From: Thalassobaculaceae bacterium
GTDB lineage: Bacteria; Pseudomonadota; Alphaproteobacteria; Thalassobaculales; Thalassobaculaceae
Reading direction: 5' to 3'
DNA: 64,000 bases
NCBI GenBank assembly: GCA_029212785.1
Contig: JARGOG010000002.1
Location: 100,644 to 164,643 of the forward strand
Notes under the pieces: model-generated
Told to the model about the DNA's origin: nothing
What the model saw: the letters and a program-made list of their open reading frames with translations, nothing else
Database searches by the model: none
Position numbers and translations under genes: made by a program
Shown here: positions 38,493 through 48,265 of the stretch, one piece after another
How positions within the stretch are numbered: the stretch's first letter is position 1
How the letters are laid out: each line of letters begins with the position of its first letter

Positions 38493-40070
38493 ATGAACCA
38501 ATTCATCAAGATGGGCCTTGCCGCCGGCCTGATGGCGGCGTCTTTCGCGACCGCCGTGACTTCGGCGAGCGCCTTCGAACGCCGTGACGGCGAGAAGATC
38601 CTGGTCTCGGCACAACGCCAGGCCGCACCGACCTTCGACCCGAGCATCAAGTACGATGCCTCGACCCGCACGATGCAGCAGGCGATGTACGACGGGCTGC
38701 TGAAATACGTCGACACCCCGCCGAAGGTGGTGCCATGGCTGGCGGAGAGTTTTGACGTCAGCGATGACGGGCTGACCTACACCTTCCACCTGGTCGACGG
38801 TGCCAAGTTCCATAACGGCGACCCGGTCGATGCCGAGGCGGTGCGCTGGTCCTTCGAGCGCACGCTGACCCTGGGCAAGGGTCCGGCCTGGATGCTCGAC
38901 TCCTTCCTGAAGGCCGAGAACGTCAAGGCCGTCGACCCGAAGACCGTGACCTTCACCCTCGACCGGCCGTTCGCGCCGTTCACGTCCTTCCTGCCCTGGT
39001 GGTTCATCCTGAACCCCAAGCAGGTGATGGAGCACGAGGTCGACGGTGACCTTGGTCAGGCCTGGCTGGTGGAGAACGAGGCCGGCTCCGGCCCGTACAA
39101 GCTGAAGCGGGTGGAGCAGGGAACGCTGTACGAGCTCGAGCGGTTCGACGAGTACTGGAAGGGCTTCCAGGGCGATCTCGGCGGCATCATCTACAAGCTG
39201 ATCCGCGAATCCTCGGCCCAGCGCGCGGCCCTGCAGCGCGGCGAGGCGGATATCGTCACCGGCCTGAGCCCGGACGAGTTCGACCAGATCTCCAAGATCA
39301 AGGGCGTCGTCACCTCGACCCAACCGGCACTGACCGCCTTCGGCATCAAGTTCAACACTCAGGGCGAGAAGACCGGAGATGTGAACCTGCGCAAGGCCGT
39401 GGCCTACGCCTTCGACTACGAGGGCCTGATCAAGATCTACAACGGTCGCGCGGTGCTGCAGACCAGCCCGTTCACCGATGCCATCCAGGGCAAGATCGAG
39501 GTCCCTGACATGCCGCGCCAGGACATCGCCAAGGCGAAGGAATACCTGGCGAAGTCCAAGTTCCCGGACGGCGGCATCGAGCTCGAATATGTCTACGTGC
39601 AGGGGCTCGAGGAAGAGCGCCTGATGGGCCTGATCCTGATCGACAGCCTGCAGGAGCTGAACATCACGGTGAAGATGGTGCCGCTGACCTGGGCCAATAT
39701 GGTGGCCCGCGGCTCCAAGGTCGAAACCTCGCCGGACATGATCGCGATCTTCGCCACGCCGGTCTCGACCGATCCGGACGCGGTGGCGATCCAGTATCAC
39801 CCGTCCAGCCAGGGCGCCTATTATGGCGTTCACTACCTCAACGACGAGAAGCTGAACGCGATGATCGAGGAGGCCCGCTTCACCACCGAGTGGGAGAAGC
39901 GCGCGCCGATCTATGTCGAAATCCAGAAGCGGATCGTCGATCTGCAACCGGAGATCTTCGGCATGATGCGCGAGCGCCGGATCGCCTATCGCGACTGGCT
40001 GAAGGGCTACGAATACAGCCCGGTGCGGATGACCGAGGAAGTCGACTTCTACCCGCTCTATATCGAGTAG
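38493..40070 (+). CDS. Peptide-type ABC transporter substrate-binding protein (SBP family 5)
   Basis: MNQFIKMGLAAGLMAASFATAVTSASAFE signal peptide; YTFHLVDGAKFHNGDPVDAEAVRWSFER; GSGPYKLKRVEQG. Confidence 0.93.
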   Translation: MNQFIKMGLAAGLMAASFATAVTSASAFERRDGEKILVSAQRQAAPTFDPSIKYDASTRTMQQAMYDGLLKYVDTPPKVVPWLAESFDVSDDGLTYTFHLVDGAKFHNGDPVDAEAVRWSFERTLTLGKGPAWMLDSFLKAENVKAVDPKTVTFTLDRPFAPFTSFLPWWFILNPKQVMEHEVDGDLGQAWLVENEAGSGPYKLKRVEQGTLYELERFDEYWKGFQGDLGGIIYKLIRESSAQRAALQRGEADIVTGLSPDEFDQISKIKGVVTSTQPALTAFGIKFNTQGEKTGDVNLRKAVAYAFDYEGLIKIYNGRAVLQTSPFTDAIQGKIEVPDMPRQDIAKAKEYLAKSKFPDGGIELEYVYVQGLEEERLMGLILIDSLQELNITVKMVPLTWANMVARGSKVETSPDMIAIFATPVSTDPDAVAIQYHPSSQGAYYGVHYLNDEKLNAMIEEARFTTEWEKRAPIYVEIQKRIVDLQPEIFGMMRERRIAYRDWLKGYEYSPVRMTEEVDFYPLYIE

Positions 40071-40110
40071 GTGGGTCCGGAGGGCGGAGCATGTTCCCCG
40101 CTTCGCCCTC

Positions 40111-40149
40111 CATCCCGATGCGCCGGCACTGAGACGGCGCGGCGGGATG
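40111..40149. repeat. Extended inverted repeat between SBP and dppB
   Basis: CATCCCG-AT-GCGCCG-GCACTGAGA-CGGCGC-GG-CGGGATG. Confidence 0.8.
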
Positions 40150-40228
40150 GATAGTCCGGGTCCCCGGTTCCTCGACGCCAGTCGCAGGGACCGCCGACCG
40201 ACGCACAGATCGAAGGAGCCGACCGCAA

Positions 40229-41239
40229 ATGCTTCGTTTCACCCTCAAGCGCGCCGTCTTGATGGTGTTCATGCTGCTCGGCCTGCTGGCGATCACCTTC
40301 ACCATCTCGCATATCGCGCCAAGCGACCCCGCCGCCCTTGCCGCCGGCCCCGACGCCAATGTGGAGATGATCGAGCGCTATCGGGTCGAGTACGGGCTCG
40401 ACCGCCCAGTCTACGAACAGTTCGTGGTCTATCTCGGACGGCTGCTGACCGGCAACTGGGGCAAGTCGATCCACACCACCCGCATGGTTTGGGACGACCT
40501 ACTGGCCTATTTCCCCAACACGGTCGAACTGGTGCTGTTCTCGATCCTGATCGCGATCGCGATCGGCGTGCCGCTGGGGGTGATCGCGGCGGTGTACCAG
40601 AATCGCCCGGTCGACCACATGATCCGCATCCTGACGGTGACCGGCGTAGCGATGCCGATGTTCTGGCTCGGACTCATGGCCCAGCTGTATTTCGCCCTGT
40701 ATCTGGAATGGTTCCCGCTCGGCGGCCGGATCGAGATGATGACCGACCCGCCGCGGGACATCACCCATCTGCTGATGGTCGACGCGCTGTTGCAGGGGCA
40801 GTTCTCCACATTCGTCGAGGCGCTGCACCACATCGTGCTGCCGGCGGTGGCGCTGTGTTTCCCGGCGTTGGCCTCGATCATCCGGGTGAACCGGGCGGAG
40901 ATGCTGGAGACCCTGAACCAGGACTATATCGTCAACGCCCGTGCCCAGGGCCTTTCGACCTTCCGCATCGTCGCCGTCTACGCGCTGAAGAACGCGATGC
41001 TGCCGACCATGGCGATCATCGGCCTGCGGTTCGGCTGGATGCTGGGCGGGACGGTGCTGGTCGAGACGGTGTTCGACTGGCCCGGCATCGGCCTCTACGC
41101 GGTGCAGGCGGCGATCAGTTCCGATTTCGAGCCGATCATGGGGGCGACCATCGTGCTCGGCTTCTTCTTCATGATGACCAACTTCCTGATCGATATCATT
41201 TACGGCGTCCTCGATCCGAGGGTGCGGGACCAAGTGTAG
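40229..41239 (+). CDS. dppB: Peptide-type ABC transporter permease (DppB-like)
   Basis: MLRFTLKRAVLMVFMLLGLLAITFTISHIAPSDPA; ETVFDWPGIGLYAVQA. Confidence 0.93.
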   Translation: MLRFTLKRAVLMVFMLLGLLAITFTISHIAPSDPAALAAGPDANVEMIERYRVEYGLDRPVYEQFVVYLGRLLTGNWGKSIHTTRMVWDDLLAYFPNTVELVLFSILIAIAIGVPLGVIAAVYQNRPVDHMIRILTVTGVAMPMFWLGLMAQLYFALYLEWFPLGGRIEMMTDPPRDITHLLMVDALLQGQFSTFVEALHHIVLPAVALCFPALASIIRVNRAEMLETLNQDYIVNARAQGLSTFRIVAVYALKNAMLPTMAIIGLRFGWMLGGTVLVETVFDWPGIGLYAVQAAISSDFEPIMGATIVLGFFFMMTNFLIDIIYGVLDPRVRDQV

Positions 41240-41242
41240 GCG

Positions 41243-42157
41243 ATGGCTGAGAGCATCCGATCCGATACCGCAGCCCTGCCCGGGTTCGCCGAGCGCCATG
41301 CCGGCACCATCCGCATGGCCCGACTCTACGTGCGGACCTTCGCGCGCAACGGTTCGGCCATGCTGGGGTTGGCGGTGGTGGTGCTGTTCCTGGTGACCGC
41401 CGCCATTGGCCCCTGGATCGTGCCGTTCCCCGAGGATGCCACCGGCGCCATCCATCTCGACCAGAAGCTGCAGCCGCCGGACGCGACCCACTGGTTCGGC
41501 ACCGATGAGGTGGGTAACGACGTCTTCACCCGCGTGGTGCTCGGCACCCGGGTTACCCTGCAGATTGCCTGCATCGTGACCGGCGTGGCCATGCTGATCG
41601 GCGTGCCGCTCGGCATGATCGCCGGCTTTGTCGGCGGTCGGGTGCAGGAGGTGATCATGCGGATCACCGACGTCTTCCTGTCGGTACCCGGACTGATCCT
41701 GGCGATCGCCATCGTCGGCGCGCTCGGCCCCGGCATCGTCAATGCCATGCTGGCGCTGTCCCTGGTCTGGTGGCCGGGGTATGTGCGCCTGGTCCAGGCC
41801 AAGACCCTGTCCCTGAAGAACGAGATCTACGTGCAGGCGGCGCGCTCCATGGGGGCGAGCAAGCTGCGGATCGTGTTCGTGCATATCCTGCCGAACTGCA
41901 CTTCGCCGATCATCGTCAAGGCGTCGATGGACATGGGCATGGCGATCCTCGGGGCCGCGTCGCTCGGTTTCCTCGGTCTCGGCGCGCAGCCGCCGTTTCC
42001 GGAATGGGGGGCGATGATCTCGATCGCGCGCACCTACCTGCCGGACTGGTGGTGGTACTCGTTCTTCCCCGGCGTGGCGATCTCGATCACCGTGCTCGGC
42101 TTCAACCTGCTGGGGGACGGGCTGCGCGACATTCTCGACCCGAAGCACCGCGAATGA
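41243..42157 (+). CDS. dppC: Peptide-type ABC transporter permease (DppC-like)
   Basis: HWFGTDEVGNDVFTRVVLGTRVTLQ; ASLGFLGLGAQPPFPEWGAMIS. Confidence 0.93.
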   Translation: MAESIRSDTAALPGFAERHAGTIRMARLYVRTFARNGSAMLGLAVVVLFLVTAAIGPWIVPFPEDATGAIHLDQKLQPPDATHWFGTDEVGNDVFTRVVLGTRVTLQIACIVTGVAMLIGVPLGMIAGFVGGRVQEVIMRITDVFLSVPGLILAIAIVGALGPGIVNAMLALSLVWWPGYVRLVQAKTLSLKNEIYVQAARSMGASKLRIVFVHILPNCTSPIIVKASMDMGMAILGAASLGFLGLGAQPPFPEWGAMISIARTYLPDWWWYSFFPGVAISITVLGFNLLGDGLRDILDPKHRE

Positions 42158-43182
42158 ACGGCCCTCCAATGAATTCAGTTGATCCGCTGCTGTCCGTGCG
42201 CGATTTCCGTCTGGAGTTCGACACTTTCGACGGCGTCTACCAGGCGATCGACGGTGTCAGCTTCGACGTGGCGCCGGGTGAGTCGATCGGCATCGTCGGC
42301 GAGACCGGCTGCGGCAAGTCGGTGACGGCGCGCTCGATCATGGGCCTGCTGCCAAGCCCGCCGGCGCGGGTGCGCGGCGGCCAGATCCTGTTCGACGGCG
42401 AGGACATGCTGACGGTCGGTGAGGAGCGGCTGCGCCAGATCCGCGGCAACGACATCGCCATGATCTTCCAGGACCCGATGACCTATCTGAACCCGGTCTT
42501 CACGATCGGGACCCAACTGGTCGACGTCATCCTGGCGCAGCAGCGTGCCAAACCCCGGGCCGAGCGGATGACCCGCCGCGATGCCCGCGACCATGCGGTC
42601 GAGATGCTGCGCAAGGTCAACCTGCCGAACCCGGAGCGCCAGCTCGAGAACTATCCCTATCAGCTCTCCGGCGGCATGCGGCAGCGGGTGCTGATCGCCA
42701 TGGCCCTGTCCGGTCGCCCGAAGCTGCTGATCGCCGATGAGCCAACCACCGCGCTGGACGTGACGATCCAGGCGCAGATACTCGACCTGATCGACGAACT
42801 GCGCGCCGATTTCGGCCTGTCGGTGGTGATGATCACCCACGATCTCGGGGTCGTCGCCTCGGTCTGTGACCGGGTGGTGGTGATGTATGCGGGTCAGATC
42901 GTCGAGGATGCCTCCGTCGCCCGGCTGTTCGATCACCCGGCCCATCCCTATACCCGCGGGCTGCTGGCCTCTGTACCGCATCCGGGACGCCCAGCGACCA
43001 GCCTGTCGGGCATTCCGGGCTCGCTCCCCAATCTGCTCGATCCGCCGAGCGGGTGCCGGTTCCATGGCCGCTGTGCGCTGGCCGGCGACGACTGCCTGCA
43101 GCCGCCGCCGAACACCGTGCTGGCCGAACGTCACAAGGTCGCCTGCTGGCGGGCCATGGAGGGTGCCGGTGCTGTCGATTGA
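42154..43182 (+). CDS. dppD: Oligopeptide ABC transporter ATP-binding protein (DppD-like)
   Basis: [61 protein letters not shown] at 42154 overlaps the upstream stop. Confidence 0.93.
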   Translation: MNGPPMNSVDPLLSVRDFRLEFDTFDGVYQAIDGVSFDVAPGESIGIVGETGCGKSVTARSIMGLLPSPPARVRGGQILFDGEDMLTVGEERLRQIRGNDIAMIFQDPMTYLNPVFTIGTQLVDVILAQQRAKPRAERMTRRDARDHAVEMLRKVNLPNPERQLENYPYQLSGGMRQRVLIAMALSGRPKLLIADEPTTALDVTIQAQILDLIDELRADFGLSVVMITHDLGVVASVCDRVVVMYAGQIVEDASVARLFDHPAHPYTRGLLASVPHPGRPATSLSGIPGSLPNLLDPPSGCRFHGRCALAGDDCLQPPPNTVLAERHKVACWRAMEGAGAVD

Positions 43183-44140
43183 GGATCTGAAGGTCCATTT
43201 CGAGATCGGAAAGCGTGGCCGGGACCGTAAGGTTCTGAAGGCGGTCGATGGCGTGACGCTGACCCTGAAGAAGGGCGAGGCGTACGGTCTTGTCGGCGAG
43301 TCAGGCTCCGGCAAGTCGACCATCGGCAAGGCCGCCCTGCATCTGGTGCCGATCACCGGTGGTCGACTGGTGATCGACCACGAGGACCTGACACGGATCG
43401 ACCAGCGCAGCGAGAAGAAGCTGCGGCGCAAGGCGCAGATGGTGTTCCAGGATCCGCATTCCGCGCTCAACCCGCGCATGACGATCCTGCGCAGCGTGTC
43501 CGAACCGCTGGTGCTGCACACGCCCCTGCGCGGCGCCGCCTTGCAGGCGCGGGTGGCCGAACTCCTGGAAACCGTCGGTCTGTCCAGCCAGTTCCTCTAC
43601 CGGTATCCCCATGAGCTCTCCGGCGGACAGAAGCAGCGGGTGTGCATCGCCCGCGCCATCGCCCTGAACCCGGACCTGCTGGTCCTGGACGAGCCGACCT
43701 CGGCCCTGGACGTGTCGGTGCAGTCGCAGATTCTGGAGTTCCTGAAGGCGCTCCAGGCCGAGCTCGGGCTGACCTATCTGTTCATCTCCCACAACCTCGC
43801 GGTGGTCCGGTATCTCTGTCGCCGGGTGGCAGTGATGTATCTCGGCGTGATCGTGGAGGAGGGGGAGACCGAGGCGGTCTTCAACAACCCGCGCCACCCC
43901 TATACCCAGGCACTGCTCAAGGCCGTGCCCTATCCCCAGGCGGTGCAGCCGGACAAGGGGCCGCCGCTTGGCGGCGACATCCCGAGCCCGGTCGACCTGC
44001 CGCCGGGCTGCCGGTTCCAGACCCGCTGCCCGGCGCGGGTCGAGGGGCTTTGCGACAAGGTCGCTCCGCCGGAGATCCAGGATGCCGGCGGGTTGGTGCG
44101 TTGCCACCTGTTCGCGGAGGCTGGGCGGGCAAGCGGATAG
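43169..44140 (+). CDS. dppF: Oligopeptide ABC transporter ATP-binding protein (DppF-like), GTG start
   Basis: [58 protein letters not shown]. Confidence 0.92.
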   Translation: MLSIEDLKVHFEIGKRGRDRKVLKAVDGVTLTLKKGEAYGLVGESGSGKSTIGKAALHLVPITGGRLVIDHEDLTRIDQRSEKKLRRKAQMVFQDPHSALNPRMTILRSVSEPLVLHTPLRGAALQARVAELLETVGLSSQFLYRYPHELSGGQKQRVCIARAIALNPDLLVLDEPTSALDVSVQSQILEFLKALQAELGLTYLFISHNLAVVRYLCRRVAVMYLGVIVEEGETEAVFNNPRHPYTQALLKAVPYPQAVQPDKGPPLGGDIPSPVDLPPGCRFQTRCPARVEGLCDKVAPPEIQDAGGLVRCHLFAEAGRASG

Positions 44141-44143
44141 GGT

Positions 44144-45154
44144 TCAGAACTTGGCCTTGATCTGAGGGTTCTGGCTCAGCAGGGCGATGTCTGTGGCCCA
44201 CAGGGTCGCCTCGGTGGTCTGGTCGTAGGTGACGACCAACGCCTCCAGCTCGGAGTTCAGCGGATCCAGATTGGTTGGACGTCCGGTTGCCTCGATCGGC
44301 CGCTCCAACGGCGCGCGCCAGGACAGCAGCACGTATTTGTGGCCGTTGTTCCAGCTCGACCCTTGGAGCTCGCCGCGTTCCCGCTTGGTCGGGCGGCCGA
44401 AGCGCTGCTCCAACTGGGCGACGATCTGCTCGCGCTGATCCTGGTCGACCGCCTGATGCAGAATGGTCTGGTAGATCCGCGGCCGGTCGGTATCCACGGT
44501 CTGCGCCACCAGACAGCGCTGCCCGGCGGACAGGCGGTCGCGACCCTGCAGCCGCGCGGCGCAGTCCCCATCGCCGGCAACGAGCATCTGGGCCTTGCGG
44601 TCGTATAGCGGCTTGCCGGTGAAGTCGCCCGCCGCCGCACTGCTGGCCTCGGCGACGGTCATTCCGGTGCGCACCCCGCCGATCGCGTCGGAGCCGAGCG
44701 ATACCGGTGTGGCAACGGATCCGGGCGAAGAACCGGGGGGCGTGGCGCCGGTCGAGGTGGAACTGGCGGGCGCTCCTGTCAGGGCGTGGCTGGACTGCAC
44801 CAGCCAGCCGGTCGGGTCGCCGGCCGTGCCCTCGAACACGACCTCGCCGCTGCGGCTGTCCTCGCCGGTGATGTTGAAGGCCGGAGTCCGGGCGCATTCG
44901 AAGCCGAGGATCGCGCGGGTGCCGTCGACCACGCGCTGCATCCGCGGGCTGCCCTGGCGGAACAGGTCCGGGTCGGAGGAGCGCAGGGTGATCGGCGTGA
45001 TCTCGCCGCAGGAGACCTCGCGATCGACGACGACAAGCAGGTCGGCATCCTGCACCACCAGCCGTTCGGCGGCCGCGGCGGCATTCAGCGCGACCGGGGC
45101 GAGCAGAACGGAGAGTCCGGCAGCCCGCAGAAGTGTCCCAGTATTTCGGCTCAT
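44144..45154 (-). CDS. Hypothetical secreted protein
   Basis: MSRNTGTLLRAAGLSVLLAPVALNAAAAAERLVVQDADLLVVVDREVSCGEITPITLRSSDPDLF; signal peptide; ATGA overlap with the upstream gene. Confidence 0.7.
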   Translation of the reverse strand: MSRNTGTLLRAAGLSVLLAPVALNAAAAAERLVVQDADLLVVVDREVSCGEITPITLRSSDPDLFRQGSPRMQRVVDGTRAILGFECARTPAFNITGEDSRSGEVVFEGTAGDPTGWLVQSSHALTGAPASSTSTGATPPGSSPGSVATPVSLGSDAIGGVRTGMTVAEASSAAAGDFTGKPLYDRKAQMLVAGDGDCAARLQGRDRLSAGQRCLVAQTVDTDRPRIYQTILHQAVDQDQREQIVAQLEQRFGRPTKRERGELQGSSWNNGHKYVLLSWRAPLERPIEATGRPTNLDPLNSELEALVVTYDQTTEATLWATDIALLSQNPQIKAKF

Positions 45155-45963
45155 CACACGAGCTCCCATGTTCCGTCGGCGCGCTGACAGGCCTGGGCCT
45201 TGCGGGTGTCGGTTCGGCCGTCCGGTGTCTCGACCCGCTGGGTGATGATCGAGCATTCGCGGGCGCTCACCTGGGTGGCGCCGGACTGCGGCCGGTCGGC
45301 GGCATAGGTGCCGGTATCGACCCGGCGCAACAGGTCGCCGTAGACGAAGCCTTTGCCGATGCCGTTGCGCGAGATCATGTACCAGTTCTCGTTGGCGACC
45401 TTGCCGACGACGCGGACGGTCTCGCCCGCTTCGAGCTGATCCATCACCGCGTAGTCGGTGCTGGGGCCGCCGCGCACATTGGTCTTGGTGGTCGCGGCAT
45501 AATCGGCACCAACCAGTTGCATGGTCGGGACCCGCCAGGCGAGCCGGCTGCTGTCATCGGCCCCGCCGCCGGTGGGCGCCGGGCGGTAGGCGACCTCCTC
45601 GACCTCGGCGATGGTGGTCACGCCGGTATCGGGATTGGTCCAGGTCTGGGTCTGGCCGGTGTCGAGGGCCTGCTGGGAGGTCTGGGCGATCCCCTGCTGA
45701 TCCTTCTTGGTCAGGTAGTCTGCGACCTCGCCGCCGAGGAACAGTCCGCCGATCGTGCCGGCGGCGATGGCCACCAGCTTGCCCTTGCCCCCGCCGATCT
45801 GCGAGCCGATCAGGGCGCCGCCGACGCCGCCGAGGATCCGGCCGATATTCTTGTTGGAAATGCCGAGCGTGCTGTTGCTGTCCTGGGCGAGCGCCGGTGC
45901 GGCCAGAACGGGCTGCAGGGCAAGGGCGCCGGCGAGGACGAGCGCCGCGGATCTCGAGCGCAT
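45154..45963 (-). CDS. Glycine-zipper plus SH3-like (SH3b) secreted/outer-membrane protein
   Basis: Signal peptide; ILGGVGGALIGSQIGGGKGKLVAIAAGTIGGLFLGGEVADYL glycine zipper; TNVRGGPSTDYAVMDQLEAGETVRVVGKVANENWYMIS SH3b. Confidence 0.83.
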   Translation of the reverse strand: MRSRSAALVLAGALALQPVLAAPALAQDSNSTLGISNKNIGRILGGVGGALIGSQIGGGKGKLVAIAAGTIGGLFLGGEVADYLTKKDQQGIAQTSQQALDTGQTQTWTNPDTGVTTIAEVEEVAYRPAPTGGGADDSSRLAWRVPTMQLVGADYAATTKTNVRGGPSTDYAVMDQLEAGETVRVVGKVANENWYMISRNGIGKGFVYGDLLRRVDTGTYAADRPQSGATQVSARECSIITQRVETPDGRTDTRKAQACQRADGTWELV

Positions 45964-46055
45964 GACGGGGATCTCCTTCTTCCTGTCCGTAAGGAACGAA
46001 CGGAAGACGGCCCGGTTCCGGTCGATATTCCCTCAGCGGCCTTCGGCGGTGGGAG

Positions 46056-46721
46056 TCAGTCCTCGAAAACCACCGCATCCGGATCGGCGCCGAGCAGTTT
46101 CAGCGCGTCGGAGACGCCTTCGACCATTTTCGGCGGACCGCAGACATAGAACTCCTGATTGAAATCACCGACATGTCTGGCGAGGAAGTCGCGGTCGACC
46201 CGCCCGTGGGCGAGCGGACTGTCCGCCTGATCGGTCACCGTGAACAGGCAGTCCAACCCGTCCATCGCCTCGAACGTGTCGCGCAGGATGATGTCCTTTT
46301 CGGTCTTGTTGGAGAAGATCAGGCGCTGGCCCTTCAGTTCGCCCCTGCGCTCCAGGTCGCGCAGGATGGCGATGAACGGGGTCACCCCGGCGCCACCGGC
46401 GATGAACACGCCGGGTCCCTTGTACCGGATCGCGCCCCAGGGCTCGTCGATCAGCAGGCGGTCGCCTGGTTTCAGGGCGCCGATCTGCCCGGTCACGCCG
46501 TCATGGTCGTCATAGACCTTGATGGTGAATTCCAGGTCATCGGCGTCGGGGAGAGCGGTAAAGGTGAACGGCCGCTGCGCGTCACGCCACCCGTCACGGT
46601 CGAGCGCGACATCGGTCGCCTGACCGGGGGTGAAGCTGTAACCCTCCGGCCTTTGGAAGGTAATCCTGACGACATCGTGGGTGACGCTGCGGGTTTCCAG
46701 GACGGAGACACTCTGTGCCAT
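46056..46721 (-). CDS. FAD-binding oxidoreductase (ferredoxin/flavodoxin NADP reductase-like)
   Basis: TFQRPEGYSFTPGQATDVALDRDGWRDAQRPFTFTALPDADDLEFTIKVYDDHDGVT; GVFIAGGAGVTPFIAILRDL; YVCGPPKMVEGV. Confidence 0.9.
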   Translation of the reverse strand: MAQSVSVLETRSVTHDVVRITFQRPEGYSFTPGQATDVALDRDGWRDAQRPFTFTALPDADDLEFTIKVYDDHDGVTGQIGALKPGDRLLIDEPWGAIRYKGPGVFIAGGAGVTPFIAILRDLERRGELKGQRLIFSNKTEKDIILRDTFEAMDGLDCLFTVTDQADSPLAHGRVDRDFLARHVGDFNQEFYVCGPPKMVEGVSDALKLLGADPDAVVFED

Positions 46722-46892
46722 GGCGAATCATTCCTCCTTCCGGTGAACGTCTTCAGGTGTAGGGCGCCAGCTGATTGGCAAGGTGCAACCGGCGCGAGAT
46801 TTCCCGGTGTTTAATGATTTCGGTCAGGTCAATAAAATCTGGGGAACCGGCAGGAGGAGCGCTTCGTTTTGCCTAAATGGCCGCGCGGCATG

Positions 46893-46913
46893 GTCGACGA
46901 AAAAATTGTCGAC
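46893..46913. promoter_or_regulatory. Pair of GTCGAC palindromes 15 bp apart in the AT-richer upstream region of the potD-like gene
   Basis: GGTCGACGAAAAAATTGTCGACAG; GntR-type-looking half sites (inference). Confidence 0.35.
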
Positions 46914-47092
46914 AGTTTGCAGATTCGACGTCTTGCCAATCGACCCCAACCCTCTGCACTCTAGGTGCAAATCCGGCACCTGAACGATAAATGACAGCGG
47001 CGCAATGCCGGTGCGACAATGCCGGGAGGGAATGACATCGCCGCAGGGTGCCGAAGCGACAAGGAACAAGCTTTTAGGGGGCTTCGAAAGCG

Positions 47093-48259
47093 ATGAATCA
47101 GTTCGACTTCACTCGCCGTCAGATGATGGCACTCATGGGCACCGCCGCCACCGCCGCGTTGCTGCCGGCTGCTGCCGGGGCCGCCGATGACGGTCTCAAA
47201 TTCTGGGCGCCGGGCATCGCTCGGGTCGGCGAGAAAGATTGGAGCTCGATGGAGGCGGAAGCCGGCATCAAGCTGGCGAACATCGCCAAGAGCGCGCGCG
47301 CCGACGAGTCGATCCAGAAGATGGTGGTTGGCGACGGCAACGCCCTCTACGACGCCATGACCGACAATGGCGGTGGCATGGAGGATGCGCTGGCGAGTCA
47401 GAACGCCATCGCCGAGCTCGACGTCTCGAAGATCCCGAACTGGTCGATCATCGAGAAGCGCTATCTCGACGGCGGCGACGCGGCCGACACGATCCGCTAC
47501 GACGGCAAGGTCTTCGCCATTCCCTACATCTCCAACGCCGACGCGCTGGCCTTCAACTACGACGTCATCGGCCAGGAGCTGACCTCCTGGGAGGTGCTGT
47601 TCGACGAGCAGTTCAAGGGCCGCGCCGCCCTGCAGAACGATTTCGGGCCGACCCTGACCAACACCGCGATCTACCTCAAGCAGTCGGGCAAGCAGGACAT
47701 CGAGAACCCGTCCGACATGACCGAGGACGAGGTGAAGGGTGTCTGCCAGTTCCTGATCGACAAGAAGAAGGCCGGCCAGTTCCGCACCTTCTGGGACGGG
47801 TTCCAGAACGGCGTCGACCTGCTGGCGTCGGAAGAGGTGCTGGTCGCCTCCTGCTGGGAGCCGGTGCAGATCGTCGCCGGCAAGAAGAGCGGCAAGGACA
47901 TCCGCTACGGCACGATGAAGGAAGGTCACCAGACCTGGAACAACATCGTCATGCTGACCCGCGGCGGCCATGAGCGCGGCATGGACGAGACCTTCTACAA
48001 GCTGGCCAACCTGTACCTGTCGCCCTGGTTCGGTGCGCGGACCCTGGCGGGCCTCGGCTTCACGCCGCAGATGACCGGCGTGCTGGACTATGTGGACGCC
48101 AATCCGGACACCTTCGACGCGGAGACCAAGGCGCTGATCAACGACCGCCTGGCCCGCAAGAAGGAGCGGATCGCGGTTCCGGGCAACTCCTGGCAGAACG
48201 TGTTCCCGAAGAACATGCGCGCCTATCAGGACTGGTGGTCCCGGGTTCAGGCTGCCTGA
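47093..48259 (+). CDS. Pot-type (spermidine/putrescine-like) ABC transporter substrate-binding protein
   Basis: TRRQMMALMGTAATAALLPAAAGA Tat-like leader; FAIPYISNADALAFNYDVIGQELTSWEVLFDEQFKGRAAL. Confidence 0.87.
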   Translation: MNQFDFTRRQMMALMGTAATAALLPAAAGAADDGLKFWAPGIARVGEKDWSSMEAEAGIKLANIAKSARADESIQKMVVGDGNALYDAMTDNGGGMEDALASQNAIAELDVSKIPNWSIIEKRYLDGGDAADTIRYDGKVFAIPYISNADALAFNYDVIGQELTSWEVLFDEQFKGRAALQNDFGPTLTNTAIYLKQSGKQDIENPSDMTEDEVKGVCQFLIDKKKAGQFRTFWDGFQNGVDLLASEEVLVASCWEPVQIVAGKKSGKDIRYGTMKEGHQTWNNIVMLTRGGHERGMDETFYKLANLYLSPWFGARTLAGLGFTPQMTGVLDYVDANPDTFDAETKALINDRLARKKERIAVPGNSWQNVFPKNMRAYQDWWSRVQAA

Positions 48260-48265
48260 TCCCCG

